A DNA stretch of 64,000 bases from an uncultured Alphaproteobacteria bacterium (lineage in GTDB: Bacteria > Pseudomonadota > Alphaproteobacteria > UBA6615): the NCBI GenBank assembly GCA_943787745.1, contig CALSNJ010000002.1, positions 62,001-126,000 of the forward strand, written 5' to 3'. Position numbers and translations under genes: made by a program. Each line of letters opens with the position of its first letter. The stretch's first letter is position 1. Of the stretch, positions 8,453-17,148 are shown piece by piece. The notes below the pieces were generated by a model. It searched no databases. It saw only the letters and a program-made list of their open reading frames with translations, and had not been told where the DNA came from.

Positions 8453-9229
8453 ATGCGTAAATCCTTGGCAATGATCGGGTTACCGATACTTCTGGGCGGA
8501 TGCGGACTGCCACCGGCTTTGACTGCAGCGTCCTGGGCACTCGATGGTGTGAGCTATCTCGTGTCGGGCAAAAGCGTGACAGATCACGCGATCTCCGAAG
8601 TTGCCTCGCAGGATTGCGCCCTGTTCAGAATTGTTCAGGACCGCGAGATTTGCGAAGACTTTGAGGTGGATGGCAATGAAGGGATGGTTCTCGTCGCTTC
8701 TGTTGTTGTGCCCGAGCCCTTGTCTGAACCAGCTGATGGTTTGGCCTCTGTTGGCCCTTCCGATCCGCTTTTTGTTCCGCCCGAAATTGCGGCATTCGTT
8801 GAAGGATTCGGCCCGGGTACGGTCGAAGTTGAACAGGAAGCCACCATCGCGGCTTTCCAGCCCGCCACGCTGCACTGGCAGGAGGTTGGACCGTTGGAGG
8901 GTCGGTATCTTGCAGCGACGCCCAAGGCGCGCCCTGAGGCGCATTTTGCGGCACTCGATGCACTGCCGCGGCCGGATCAGCAGATCACGCCTGTCTGGCG
9001 CAGCGCGGTTATCGGAAGCTTTGCCAATCCCGACAATGCTGCCGGGCTGGCCGCCCGCCACAGCACGCTCAACGCCGAAGTCCAGATCGTGCGAACGAAC
9101 GGTAAAACCTGGCATCGTGTGGTTGTCGACGCTTCACTCGAAGATGTGCGGCGCGCGGGATATGCGGATGCCTGGATGTTGAAAGCGCCCGTTCGTATCA
9201 ATCATGTTCAACTTGCTGCGGCGAATTGA
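8453..9229 (+). CDS. Lipoprotein with a SPOR-like C-terminal domain
   Basis: 258 residues. MRKSLAMIGLPILLGGCG is a lipoprotein signal with lipobox LGGC. The C-terminal 70 residues (AVIGSFANPDNAAGLAARHS, then RTNGKTWHRVVVDA and VRRAGYADAWML) follow the pattern of a SPOR peptidoglycan-binding domain. The middle segment around DCALFRIVQDREICEDF resembles a family of alphaproteobacterial lipoproteins with two Cys in a C...C arrangement. The start at ATG 8453 follows GGGAGA; the ORF can be extended upstream to 8372, but without a signal peptide. The 215-nt gap before it (8238-8452) is A+T-rich and holds no gene. Confidence 0.65.
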   Translation: MRKSLAMIGLPILLGGCGLPPALTAASWALDGVSYLVSGKSVTDHAISEVASQDCALFRIVQDREICEDFEVDGNEGMVLVASVVVPEPLSEPADGLASVGPSDPLFVPPEIAAFVEGFGPGTVEVEQEATIAAFQPATLHWQEVGPLEGRYLAATPKARPEAHFAALDALPRPDQQITPVWRSAVIGSFANPDNAAGLAARHSTLNAEVQIVRTNGKTWHRVVVDASLEDVRRAGYADAWMLKAPVRINHVQLAAAN

Positions 9230-9273
9230 CGTTTGCCATGAAATCGCCCGGTTTTTCGGGTTAGGATGAAATC

Positions 9274-10116
9274 ATGATCATCCTTCGACGCATTTCGATT
9301 TTCGGCGCAATTCTTGCGGTTTCATTCGGCACTTCGGCCCTGGCCAATATGGCGCAGGCGGGGGTGACCCACGCATCGCACCGTGCGTTCTATGAAATCA
9401 GCATTGGTCGGGTAGACCCCAGTTCGACGATCATCGATGCGCGCGGCCGTATGGTCGCGGAATGGCGCGAAGCCTGTGAGGGCTGGACAACCACGCAACG
9501 GCTGCTCGTGAGCATGGCACCGGGCGAGGGCGAGCCCATCAATTCCGAAGTGAAGATGACGAGCTTCGAGCGTATTGACGGCACCGAATACACCTTCGAT
9601 TCCCAAACCATGATCGGCGGTGAAACCGTTGAAGCGGTGCAGGGCAAAGCCGAACGCCCGGGCCCCGGCCAAGCCGGAACCGCCACCTATCAGATTCCTC
9701 GTGGGACCGTTGTTGAGTTTCCGGCCGATACCGTGTTTCCCTTCGAGCATACGATTGCTGTTCTCGAAGCAGCAGAACGCGGCGAAAAACGCGCCTTCAG
9801 CTATTATTTTGACGGTTCCCAGCCGGATATCTCACCGATGGCATCAAACGCGCTCATTCTCGGTAAAACCCGCGCGGGTGGCGATGGCGACCAAAACCAG
9901 TTTGGCGCTTTGAGCGACCACAACTGGTGGTCGGTGCGGCTGGCGATGTTTGACGGTAGCCGTGCGTCATCGGGTAATGAAGAACCCGAATTCGAGATGA
10001 CGCAAATCCTCCAGGACAACGGTGTCGTGCGGAAATTCGAGTTTGATTATGGAGATTTCTCGCTGGTCGCCGCTCTGGTGGAAATAGAGGAAATCGAACG
10101 CCCCAAATGCGGATAG
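9274..10116 (+). CDS. eipB: EipB/DUF1849 periplasmic envelope-integrity protein
   Basis: 280 residues with a signal peptide (ISIFGAILAVSFGTSALANM). The body shows DUF1849 features: ATHASHRAFYEI-like opening (here VTHASHRAFYEISIG), GRMVAEWREACEGWTTTQRL, and the late DNGVVRKFEFDYGDFSL. In Brucella EipB, a beta-spiral periplasmic protein, one disulfide joins an early and a near-terminal Cys. The only matching pair here, Cys68 and Cys279, fits that exactly. It is convergent with dinB, separated by 10 nt. An envelope-stability role is by family. Confidence 0.88.
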   Translation: MIILRRISIFGAILAVSFGTSALANMAQAGVTHASHRAFYEISIGRVDPSSTIIDARGRMVAEWREACEGWTTTQRLLVSMAPGEGEPINSEVKMTSFERIDGTEYTFDSQTMIGGETVEAVQGKAERPGPGQAGTATYQIPRGTVVEFPADTVFPFEHTIAVLEAAERGEKRAFSYYFDGSQPDISPMASNALILGKTRAGGDGDQNQFGALSDHNWWSVRLAMFDGSRASSGNEEPEFEMTQILQDNGVVRKFEFDYGDFSLVAALVEIEEIERPKCG

Positions 10117-10126
10117 CCAGGGCGGA

Positions 10127-11443
10127 CTAGGAATTTGCGTTCCGTGTCCCCGGCTTCAGCCCCCGACCCTTTGAAATTGCGTCCGAGCCAAGTTTTCCGC
10201 GCACTTCATCCATGACCTGCTCAATCCGCTTGCGATGCGCGGCGTCAGGATCGGCAAGGTCGGGTGGGTCGGCCTCCTGCCCATCGCTCAGATTTGACAA
10301 CCCGACCCCGATCAAACGAAAGGCGCTCCCCTTGGGAGCACCATCGATGGCGCGGGTGACAAGAACTTCTGCCGTTCGAAACAGTGTTTCGGCGAGTTGG
10401 GTCGGATCGGGCAAAGCCTGCGAGCGGGTCAGGGTCTGAAACTTCGAGGTCTTGAGTTTCAGCGTGACGGTGCGTCCTGACAGGTCACGGGCCTTCATTC
10501 GACCCGAGACCTTCTCGCAAAGCGGCCACAATCGTCGCGACAACTCAGCCGGATCGGCAATATCTTCGAAGAATGTGGTTTCGTTGGAAACATTCTTGGG
10601 GAGCGAATGAGGGGTGACCTTTCGGGAGTCCTCACCGCGGCTGAAACGGGCCAGTCTGTTGCCCATGCTTCCGTAACGCGTGATCAGGCGCTTTTCGTCG
10701 ACGCTGCGGAGCTGGCCGATCGTATGGAGGCCGTCACTGGTGAGCTTGCGGCGCAGTGCTTTCCCCACGCCCCAAATCCGTGACACAGGCTGGCTGTCGA
10801 GAAATTCCAGCGCTTCGGCTTCTCCGATGATGGCAAAGCCGCGTGGTTTGTCGAGGTCCGAGGCAAGTTTGGCCAGAAACTTGTTGTAGCTGAGGCCGAC
10901 AGAGGCGGTAACGCCAATCTCCCTTTCGATGCGGTTGGTCAGGCGGATCAGAGCGACGGCCGGACTGGCGCGATGCAGGCGCTCGGTACCGCTCAGGTCG
11001 AGAAACGCCTCGTCGACCGACAATGGCTCGACGAGGGGCGAAACCTCACGCATGAGCTCGCGGATTTGTCGTCCGACCCGCACGTATTTGTCCATGTCTG
11101 GACGAATGACGGTGGCGTCGGGACACAGTTTGAGGGCCTTGAACATCGGCATGGCGGAATGCACACCCTTGATACGGGCGATGTAGCATGCTGCAGAAAC
11201 AACCCCGCGCCGGCCACCGCCAACGATTACGGGCTTGTCGCGCAGGCTTGGGTCATCCCGTTTTTCGACACTGGCGTAGAACGCATCGCAATCCAGATGG
11301 GCGATGGAGAGCGTCCGCAGTTCGGGATGAAAGATCGTGCGGGGAGAGCTGCAACTGTCACACCGTCGGGCGCGTGCAGGAATGTCTGCCCCGCAGTTTC
11401 GGCAAAGTCCATTCTCTGTCGTATTCGCGGCCTTCGTCGTCAT
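10127..11443 (-). CDS. dinB: DNA polymerase IV with N-terminal zinc ribbon
   Basis: Y-family translesion polymerase of 438 residues, about 85 longer than E. coli DinB. The N-terminus carries CRNCG and CDSCSS (Cys14, 17, 28, 31), a likely zinc ribbon. The catalytic core follows: LDCDAFYASVE (metal Asp), PLSVDEAFLDLSG (metal Asp-Glu), then thumb and little finger. The ATG at 11443 overlaps the mak stop by 4 nt (ATGA). This makes it the likely start, although an in-frame GTG-type start at 11464 exists. Co-transcription with mak seems likely. Confidence 0.93.
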   Translation of the reverse strand: MTTKAANTTENGLCRNCGADIPARARRCDSCSSPRTIFHPELRTLSIAHLDCDAFYASVEKRDDPSLRDKPVIVGGGRRGVVSAACYIARIKGVHSAMPMFKALKLCPDATVIRPDMDKYVRVGRQIRELMREVSPLVEPLSVDEAFLDLSGTERLHRASPAVALIRLTNRIEREIGVTASVGLSYNKFLAKLASDLDKPRGFAIIGEAEALEFLDSQPVSRIWGVGKALRRKLTSDGLHTIGQLRSVDEKRLITRYGSMGNRLARFSRGEDSRKVTPHSLPKNVSNETTFFEDIADPAELSRRLWPLCEKVSGRMKARDLSGRTVTLKLKTSKFQTLTRSQALPDPTQLAETLFRTAEVLVTRAIDGAPKGSAFRLIGVGLSNLSDGQEADPPDLADPDAAHRKRIEQVMDEVRGKLGSDAISKGRGLKPGTRNANS

Positions 11444-12348
11444 GTTTGATTTGGCCACAACCAAGCAGCGCCTCGAACGCCCCCGGAATCCCCGTGGATG
11501 GCAGGCAGGATGGGCGTCTTGATCTTGTCCGAGAAGGCATGAGCGGCTATCCGTGCCGGCAGATTTTCATAGAGACGAGCGATGTTGGAGAGCCCACCAC
11601 CAAGCACAATCACATCGGGGTCGATGATATTGATGAGGACCGTGAGGGCGCGGCCGAGCTGGTCTTCCAGTTGCGTCAAAGCAGCCTGTGCGGCGACGTC
11701 ACCGGCTTGCGCTGCCTGATCGATATCTTTTGCGGAGAGAGCTCGCCCAGTTGCGCTCTCGAATGCGGCCTCGAAAGCAGGGCCGGAGGCAAAGCTCTCG
11801 ATACATCCATGCCGTCCGCAATAACATGCCGGACCCGGATATTCGTCCGGTGTCATCCAGGGCAGAGGCGTGTGTCCCCATTCTCCGGCGATTGCGTTGC
11901 CGCCGGTGATGATCTTCCGGTCGATAATGAGGCCACCACCAACTCCGGTTCCGATGATGACACCGAACACGACATGTGCGTCGCGTCCCGCGCCATCGCT
12001 GGCTTCGGAAATGGCAAAACAATTGGCGTCGTTGGCCACCCGTACCGGGCGCTGCAATCGTTCGGAGAGATCCTGATCGAAGGGATGCCCGATCAGCCAG
12101 GTCGAGTTCGCGTTTTTCACAAGTCCTGTTGCGGGAGACACGGTCCCCGGGATTCCGATGCCGATCGGAGTGCGGTGCTCAGGGGCGGGATCGATCTCGA
12201 CAACCAGTTGGGCAATCGCTTCAAGAGTGGAGGTGTAGTTCCCTTGGGGCGAATTCATGCGCGCACGTGCGATTTCCACGCCATCGTCTGCGAGGACAAT
12301 GCCTTCGATCTTGGTTCCGCCGAGATCTATTCCTATTCGCATCATCAT
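11440..12348 (-). CDS. mak: ROK-family sugar kinase, fructokinase Mak-like
   Basis: 302-residue ATP-dependent sugar kinase. It has the ATP phosphate motif [12 protein letters not shown], catalytic [11 protein letters not shown], the ROK zinc motif [10 protein letters not shown] preceded by EWGHTPLPW, and a C-terminal [25 protein letters not shown] and the ending follow E. coli Mak (fructokinase) closely, more than GlcNAc or glucose kinases, so phosphorylation of fructose is the best guess. First gene of a mak-dinB pair; divergent from divK with a 146-nt gap. Confidence 0.85.
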   Translation of the reverse strand: MMMRIGIDLGGTKIEGIVLADDGVEIARARMNSPQGNYTSTLEAIAQLVVEIDPAPEHRTPIGIGIPGTVSPATGLVKNANSTWLIGHPFDQDLSERLQRPVRVANDANCFAISEASDGAGRDAHVVFGVIIGTGVGGGLIIDRKIITGGNAIAGEWGHTPLPWMTPDEYPGPACYCGRHGCIESFASGPAFEAAFESATGRALSAKDIDQAAQAGDVAAQAALTQLEDQLGRALTVLINIIDPDVIVLGGGLSNIARLYENLPARIAAHAFSDKIKTPILPAIHGDSGGVRGAAWLWPNQT

Positions 12349-12494
12349 GTCCCGTAGCGTCTATAGGTGGACATTTGTCCCATTATTATCCATTTTCAGT
12401 TCAGCGACACATTGGGGCCTTGGTGAACTGTTGCACAATCACGACAGCCACCAAATTCTCCCGCGAACATTCGAACTGTCAGGACCACCGCATA

Positions 12495-12860
12495 ATGGCG
12501 AAAACTGTTCTCATCGTCGAAGACAATGAGCTGAACATGAAGCTTTTTCACGATCTTCTTGAAGCGCAGGGCTACGATACGCTGCAGACCAAGGATGGTC
12601 GTGAAGCATTGCAACTCGCCAGGGAACATCGTCCCGATCTGGTCTTGATGGATATCCAGCTGCCGGAGGTATCGGGCCTCGAGGTGACCAAATGGATCAA
12701 AGAGGATGATGACCTCAAAATGATTCCGGTTATTGCTGTGACGGCATTTGCGATGAAGGGTGACGAAGAGAAAATTCGTCAGGGGGGCTGTGAGGCCTAT
12801 ATCGCCAAACCTATCTCCGTGACGCAGTTCCTTGAAACAGTGCGCGGATTTATTGGGTAG
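12495..12860 (+). CDS. divK: Single-domain response regulator DivK
   Basis: 121-residue receiver domain without an output domain. The sequence [20 protein letters not shown] and [17 protein letters not shown] is nearly that of Caulobacter DivK. The phospho-acceptor is Asp53, and the conserved Lys is in AKPIS. In Caulobacter, DivK is controlled by PleC and DivJ and feeds DivL-CckA-CtrA to set cell polarity and cell cycle. pleD, often its neighbour, is not in this window after it; instead a terminator and rpmG follow. Confidence 0.95.
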   Translation: MAKTVLIVEDNELNMKLFHDLLEAQGYDTLQTKDGREALQLAREHRPDLVLMDIQLPEVSGLEVTKWIKEDDDLKMIPVIAVTAFAMKGDEEKIRQGGCEAYIAKPISVTQFLETVRGFIG

Positions 12861-12891
12861 ATAGCCAAACTGCCCCTGTCGCGGGACAAAC

Positions 12892-12918
12892 AAAAGCCGC
12901 CCATTGGGCGGCTTTTTT
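12892..12918. terminator. Rho-independent terminator after divK
   Basis: AAAAGCCGCCC and GGGCGGCTTTT form a stem around a 3-nt ATT loop, ending in six Ts. The leading A-run means it can serve both divK (+) and the convergent rpmG (-). Confidence 0.9.
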
Positions 12919-12956
12919 CGTTGCGGATGCCTCAGTCTTGCCGAGGCAAAATTCCG

Positions 12957-13124
12957 CTACTTCATTTTGTCTTCTTTGAACGTGACATGCTTGCGCACGA
13001 CCGGATCATATTTGCGCATCTCAAGCTTTTCGGGCTTTTGACGCGGGTTCTTTTTTGCTGTGTAGAAATAGCCGGTATCGGCAGAACTCACGAGCTTCAC
13101 GAGAATGGTGCTTGGTTTGGCCAT
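12957..13124 (-). CDS. rpmG: 50S ribosomal protein L33
   Basis: 55 residues, reading [20 protein letters not shown], then [20 protein letters not shown] and [14 protein letters not shown]. This is the standard bacterial L33 of the large-subunit exit-site region. It lacks the four zinc-binding Cys of the C+ form, so it is the zinc-independent type. AGGAAAG lies before the start, and a plausible promoter lies upstream. It is monocistronic and convergent with divK. Confidence 0.96.
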   Translation of the reverse strand: MAKPSTILVKLVSSADTGYFYTAKKNPRQKPEKLEMRKYDPVVRKHVTFKEDKMK

Positions 13125-13154
13125 TTGTCTTTCCTGAACCTGAATTTGACGGCG

Positions 13155-13182
13155 AAAATACCCTTCAGCGGCGGCAAGTCAA
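13155..13182 (-). promoter_or_regulatory. Probable sigma-70 promoter of rpmG
   Basis: On the minus strand TTGACT (13182-13177) and TATTTT (13160-13155) are separated by 16 nt, ending 30 nt before the rpmG start codon. Confidence 0.45.
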
Positions 13183-13250
13183 GTCACCAATACCGTGCTG
13201 GCGGAAAATAGCTCTGTGCCAAGTCCTGTATGATGTCTGCGTGACTGGTA

Positions 13251-14795
13251 TCAGCGCTCGGCCACGGTTGTTTCGGCTTCGCGCAAAAGTGAGCGATAAA
13301 GCACGCGATCGGCAATAATCGCCTTGGCAAGCGCCAGATCAACGTCCGGCATACCGCTGTCTGACGGGCAGATTTCGCGCAGGCGTTCCCTGTTGGCACC
13401 GTCAGCATTGCCAGTCGCGCGCCAGGCGTTCAGCCGGCCAGCCAGAACATCCTCGCCATGCTGAACAGCCGGGACGAGGGTGTCGGCGGACTTCGTGTCG
13501 CCACCGCCATGGGTGCATACGGAGGGCAAGACACCAAGTTCGTGCAGCCGATAACCGGATGGCGCGAGGAAGCGCGACCAGGTCAGAGTCATCTCACCCT
13601 TGTTGGGCAGTTGCAGTACAGACTGGACCGTGCCCTTACCGAATGAATTGGTGCCGATCACGATGGCCCGGCCGTTGTCCTGCAGCGCTGCGGTAACGAT
13701 TTCGGCGGCTGAGGCCGAGTTGCCGTTGATGAGCACCACGATGGGCAGACCTCGTGCAAGATCCCCGGGCGTTGCCGCGAACACCTGACGGCTGCCAGGG
13801 TGCCGGCCCCGGGTTGCCGTGATCGCACCACCATTGAGGAAGATGTCCGAAACCTTGATCGATACATCCAGGCGTCCGCCGGGATTGGATCGCAGGTCGA
13901 GAACGAAACCTTTGGGAGGGCCGTCGGCAGAATCCATCTGGCGTTTGACGAGTTTTTCGAGCTGACGCGCGGAATCAATATTGAAGCCGCTCAACCGGGC
14001 GACGGCAACGTCGTCCTCGCGAGAAATTTTTGCGGTCTCGGCAACAACATGCGCGCGCCGGAGCGCGATGGGGATGGGCTGTGCGGCATTCTCACGTTTG
14101 ACAGTGAAGTTGACCCGGGTGTCGAGGGGACCCCGTAACCGTTTCACAAGCTTGCTTTGGGACCAGCCCGCGATGGGTTCGCCCTCAACATGCGTGACCC
14201 GGTCCAGCGCTTTCACACCGGCACGGGCGGCGGGGCTGTTTTCGTTGACGCTTATGATCAGGGCGTCATCTTCCTCCATCCGGATGGTCACGCCAATGCC
14301 GCCAAAGCCGTCGCGAAATGCACGTTTCTCGGTTGCGGTCTCGGCGTCGTCATAGCGCGAAAAGCGATCGAGCGGCTGCATCACGCTATCGAAGACGGCC
14401 TTGAAGACCGTTTCTGCCTGAGCCTCGCCAATGGCTGGCGAAGCACGGCGCGCGAGAGAAATCGCAGCAACTGTCGCATTGCTCCAGGAATCCGGATTGC
14501 TGTTGTCCGGCTCAGGCACGCTGCCAACCGAGCGTCCGTTGTAGAGAACTTCGATGCGTCCCGCGGTGTCTTGGACATCGAGGTTGGAATCCAGCTGATG
14601 CAAACCTGAAAGCCCGTTCAGGCTGAGTTCGCGGAGGGAAACCGGTTTGATGTAGCGGTCGCTGATGAAACTGTAGCCGGTGTCGAACATGTTTCGGCTG
14701 TAGCCGTCGCTATATGCAGCATCCAGAGACGGCGCGGTCCTGCCGCAGGCCGTCAATAGGACCAGGGATGAAATGAAGAGTGTTCGTTTCAACAT
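13251..14795 (-). CDS. S41-family C-terminal processing peptidase, lipoprotein
   Basis: About 514 residues. MLKRTLFISSLVLLTACG is a lipoprotein signal with lipobox LTAC, so the protein is probably anchored in the periplasm. A PDZ domain (GVTIRMEEDDALIISV, SPAARAGVKALDRV) precedes the S41 core. The catalytic Ser lies in NGNSASAAEIVTAAL and the Lys in SFGKGTVQS. VLDLRSNPGGRLD is the typical strand before the Ser. An in-frame start 9 codons upstream (14822) is less likely because it pushes the signal peptide inwards. It probably degrades or processes envelope proteins. Confidence 0.88.
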   Translation of the reverse strand: MLKRTLFISSLVLLTACGRTAPSLDAAYSDGYSRNMFDTGYSFISDRYIKPVSLRELSLNGLSGLHQLDSNLDVQDTAGRIEVLYNGRSVGSVPEPDNSNPDSWSNATVAAISLARRASPAIGEAQAETVFKAVFDSVMQPLDRFSRYDDAETATEKRAFRDGFGGIGVTIRMEEDDALIISVNENSPAARAGVKALDRVTHVEGEPIAGWSQSKLVKRLRGPLDTRVNFTVKRENAAQPIPIALRRAHVVAETAKISREDDVAVARLSGFNIDSARQLEKLVKRQMDSADGPPKGFVLDLRSNPGGRLDVSIKVSDIFLNGGAITATRGRHPGSRQVFAATPGDLARGLPIVVLINGNSASAAEIVTAALQDNGRAIVIGTNSFGKGTVQSVLQLPNKGEMTLTWSRFLAPSGYRLHELGVLPSVCTHGGGDTKSADTLVPAVQHGEDVLAGRLNAWRATGNADGANRERLREICPSDSGMPDVDLALAKAIIADRVLYRSLLREAETTVAER

Positions 14796-14907
14796 TGTGG
14801 AATTTGATCTCAACAAGTTCATAATAAAGACATATCGCGCTGGACCTTCGCCGGTAAAGTTTGGCGCGTGCGTACCCGGTATTGTGACCTAAACAACTTC
14901 CATTTTC

Positions 14908-17139
14908 CTAACGACGCTTTTTTTGGCGTTTGTCAGGGCGTTTTCGGCCTGATTTGCGGCGTTTTTGTGGCCCTGCGGGGCGAGATGGCTGACCGGCATC
15001 CAACAGGTCGAAGATTGCAGAACCGCTCAGCCCGTCGGCCTCCGCGATTCGGACCTCGACAGAATCCCCCATTTTGTAAGCCCCCCCATGCTCCGTTTTC
15101 AGGACCCGCGATCGTGCATCGAAGCGCGGTCGTCCCCCGGGTAGACGCGAAGCGGGCACAAATCCTTCCGCGCCGTTGTCATCAATCGCGACAAACAGCC
15201 CCGCACGGTTGGTTCCCCGTATGGTGCCGGAGAAGCTCTGCCCCATATGCTTTTCCAGAAATGCCGCTGTGTATCTGTCATTGGCGTCGCGTTCAGCGGA
15301 GACCGCGCGGCGTTCTGTCTTGGAGATGTGTTCGCCAATTTCGGAAAAACGGCCAGCTTCAGATTCGTCCAACCCACCATCACCCAGTTTCAACCCGCTG
15401 ATAAGCGCCCGGTGGACCAGCAGATCGGCATACCGCCGGATCGGAGAGGTGAAATGCGCATAATCGCGCAGGCCCAGGCCGAAATGTCCGACATTATCTG
15501 GGTCGTATTGTGCCTGCATCTGGCTGCGCAAAATGATCTCGTTGACGGTGCGCTCGTGCGCTTCGCCGCGGACCCGCGAGAGAATGCCGTTAAAATCCTT
15601 CGGGCGCATGGCTTTGCCCCGTGTGAGTTTCACGCCAAAGCCTGCGAGCATGTCACGCAGATCTTCAAGCTTTTCGATCGATGGCTCGTCATGGATCCGG
15701 AACATGACGGGCTGTCGTAACCGTTTGAGTTCCCGCGCCGCAGCGACATTCGCTGCGATCATGAATTCCTCGATCAGTTTGTGGCTGTCGAAGCGTGAGA
15801 CCGGCACGATGTTTTCGACCTGCCCGTCTTCATCAAGCACGATGCGGCGTTCGGGGAGCTCGAGCTCAAGCGAACCGCGCGCTGTCCGTGCAGCAGAAAG
15901 ACATTCATAGGCTTTGTAGAGATTGTCGAGATGGCCGGGCGCAACAGGGTCTTCTCCGGCATCACGGGCAGACTGGACTTCTTCATAGGTGAGCCGTGCA
16001 ACAGAACGCATAAGGGCGCGACGAAAACGATGGCGCTTGAGTTGGCCGTCCTTGTCGATCCAAAGGTCTGCAGCAAGACAGGCCCGGTCTTCGTCCGGTC
16101 GCAGGGAGCACAATCCATTGGAAAGCGCCTCGGGCAGCATCGGCACGACGCGGTCCGGGAAATAAACCGAATTTCCACGCCGGAATGCTTCGCGATCCAG
16201 CGGGCTTCCGGGACGGACATACTCGGCCACATCTGCGATCGCGACCACCAGATGCCAGCCGCCCTTATTGTCAGGCTTTTCGTCGGGCTCTGCGAACACC
16301 GCGTCGTCAAAATCCCGGGCATCCGCGCCATCGATTGTCACCAAGGGGAGGTCGCGCAGATCGGTCCGTTTCCCAAGAGTCGGCGGTTTTGCCGCCTCGG
16401 CTTCGGAAATAACGACTTCGGGAAAAACCACAGGAATACCTGCGCGGTGGAGTGCAATCCGGCTGATCGCTCCCGGTGCATTGCCGGCACCGATGTTCTC
16501 GATGATGCGGGCCTGCGGCAGACCCAGACGCCGCGCGGGAAGCATTTCCACCACGACAAGGTCACCATCAGTGGCAGCCTCGTTTTCTCCGGCAGCGACC
16601 ATAAAGTCACCACGTCGGCCGCGTTCGAGCGGCGTGATACGACCGCCATCCTCGGTTGCCCGATAGCGGCCCACGACGCTTTCTGACTTGCTTTCCGTTG
16701 CGCGAAGAGGGGTTGCCACATACCGGTTTTCACCTTTGGGCGAGAGCCGTGCCACAAACCGGTCGCCAAGGCCGGGTGCGGGCATGCTGCGGGGGGCAGC
16801 GCGAACGTCAATCTGCGGTGCGGGGCCATCCGAGCTGTGATTTACGGGGCGAACCTTGAGATCGCCTTCGTCGTCGACGCCAATGACCTCGAGCACCGCG
16901 ACGGGCGGCAGCAACGCCGTCACACGCCAGCGTCGACCCTGCACGCGTTCAATGCTTCCGGCATCCTGAAGTTCGCGCAAGCGCTCACGCAGCGCTGTGC
17001 GCTGCGGGCCCTTGAGCGAATATATGCGCGCGATCTCGCGTGTGGGCAGCGCCTCATTGGACGACTTCAGGAGGCCCAGTATCGTATCGCTTGTGGGCAA
17101 ACCGTCTGGGCCCAGCCCGTCGATTTTGCGCTTTGCCAA
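14908..17139 (-). CDS. rnr: Ribonuclease R
   Basis: 743-residue RNB-family 3'-5' exoribonuclease that degrades structured RNA. An N-terminal winged-helix segment (SNEALPTREIARIYSLKGPQ) leads to cold-shock domains, then the RNB active site TIDGADARDFDDAVFAE with the metal-binding Asp cluster. A C-terminal S1 domain (SFSGTIRGTNRAGLFVAIDD) and a basic tail (RKSGRKRPDKRQKKRR) follow. It starts 9 nt after topA ends, so topA-rnr are likely co-transcribed, an arrangement familiar in this class. Confidence 0.96.
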   Translation of the reverse strand: MAKRKIDGLGPDGLPTSDTILGLLKSSNEALPTREIARIYSLKGPQRTALRERLRELQDAGSIERVQGRRWRVTALLPPVAVLEVIGVDDEGDLKVRPVNHSSDGPAPQIDVRAAPRSMPAPGLGDRFVARLSPKGENRYVATPLRATESKSESVVGRYRATEDGGRITPLERGRRGDFMVAAGENEAATDGDLVVVEMLPARRLGLPQARIIENIGAGNAPGAISRIALHRAGIPVVFPEVVISEAEAAKPPTLGKRTDLRDLPLVTIDGADARDFDDAVFAEPDEKPDNKGGWHLVVAIADVAEYVRPGSPLDREAFRRGNSVYFPDRVVPMLPEALSNGLCSLRPDEDRACLAADLWIDKDGQLKRHRFRRALMRSVARLTYEEVQSARDAGEDPVAPGHLDNLYKAYECLSAARTARGSLELELPERRIVLDEDGQVENIVPVSRFDSHKLIEEFMIAANVAAARELKRLRQPVMFRIHDEPSIEKLEDLRDMLAGFGVKLTRGKAMRPKDFNGILSRVRGEAHERTVNEIILRSQMQAQYDPDNVGHFGLGLRDYAHFTSPIRRYADLLVHRALISGLKLGDGGLDESEAGRFSEIGEHISKTERRAVSAERDANDRYTAAFLEKHMGQSFSGTIRGTNRAGLFVAIDDNGAEGFVPASRLPGGRPRFDARSRVLKTEHGGAYKMGDSVEVRIAEADGLSGSAIFDLLDAGQPSRPAGPQKRRKSGRKRPDKRQKKRR

Positions 17140-17148
17140 TTGGGACGC

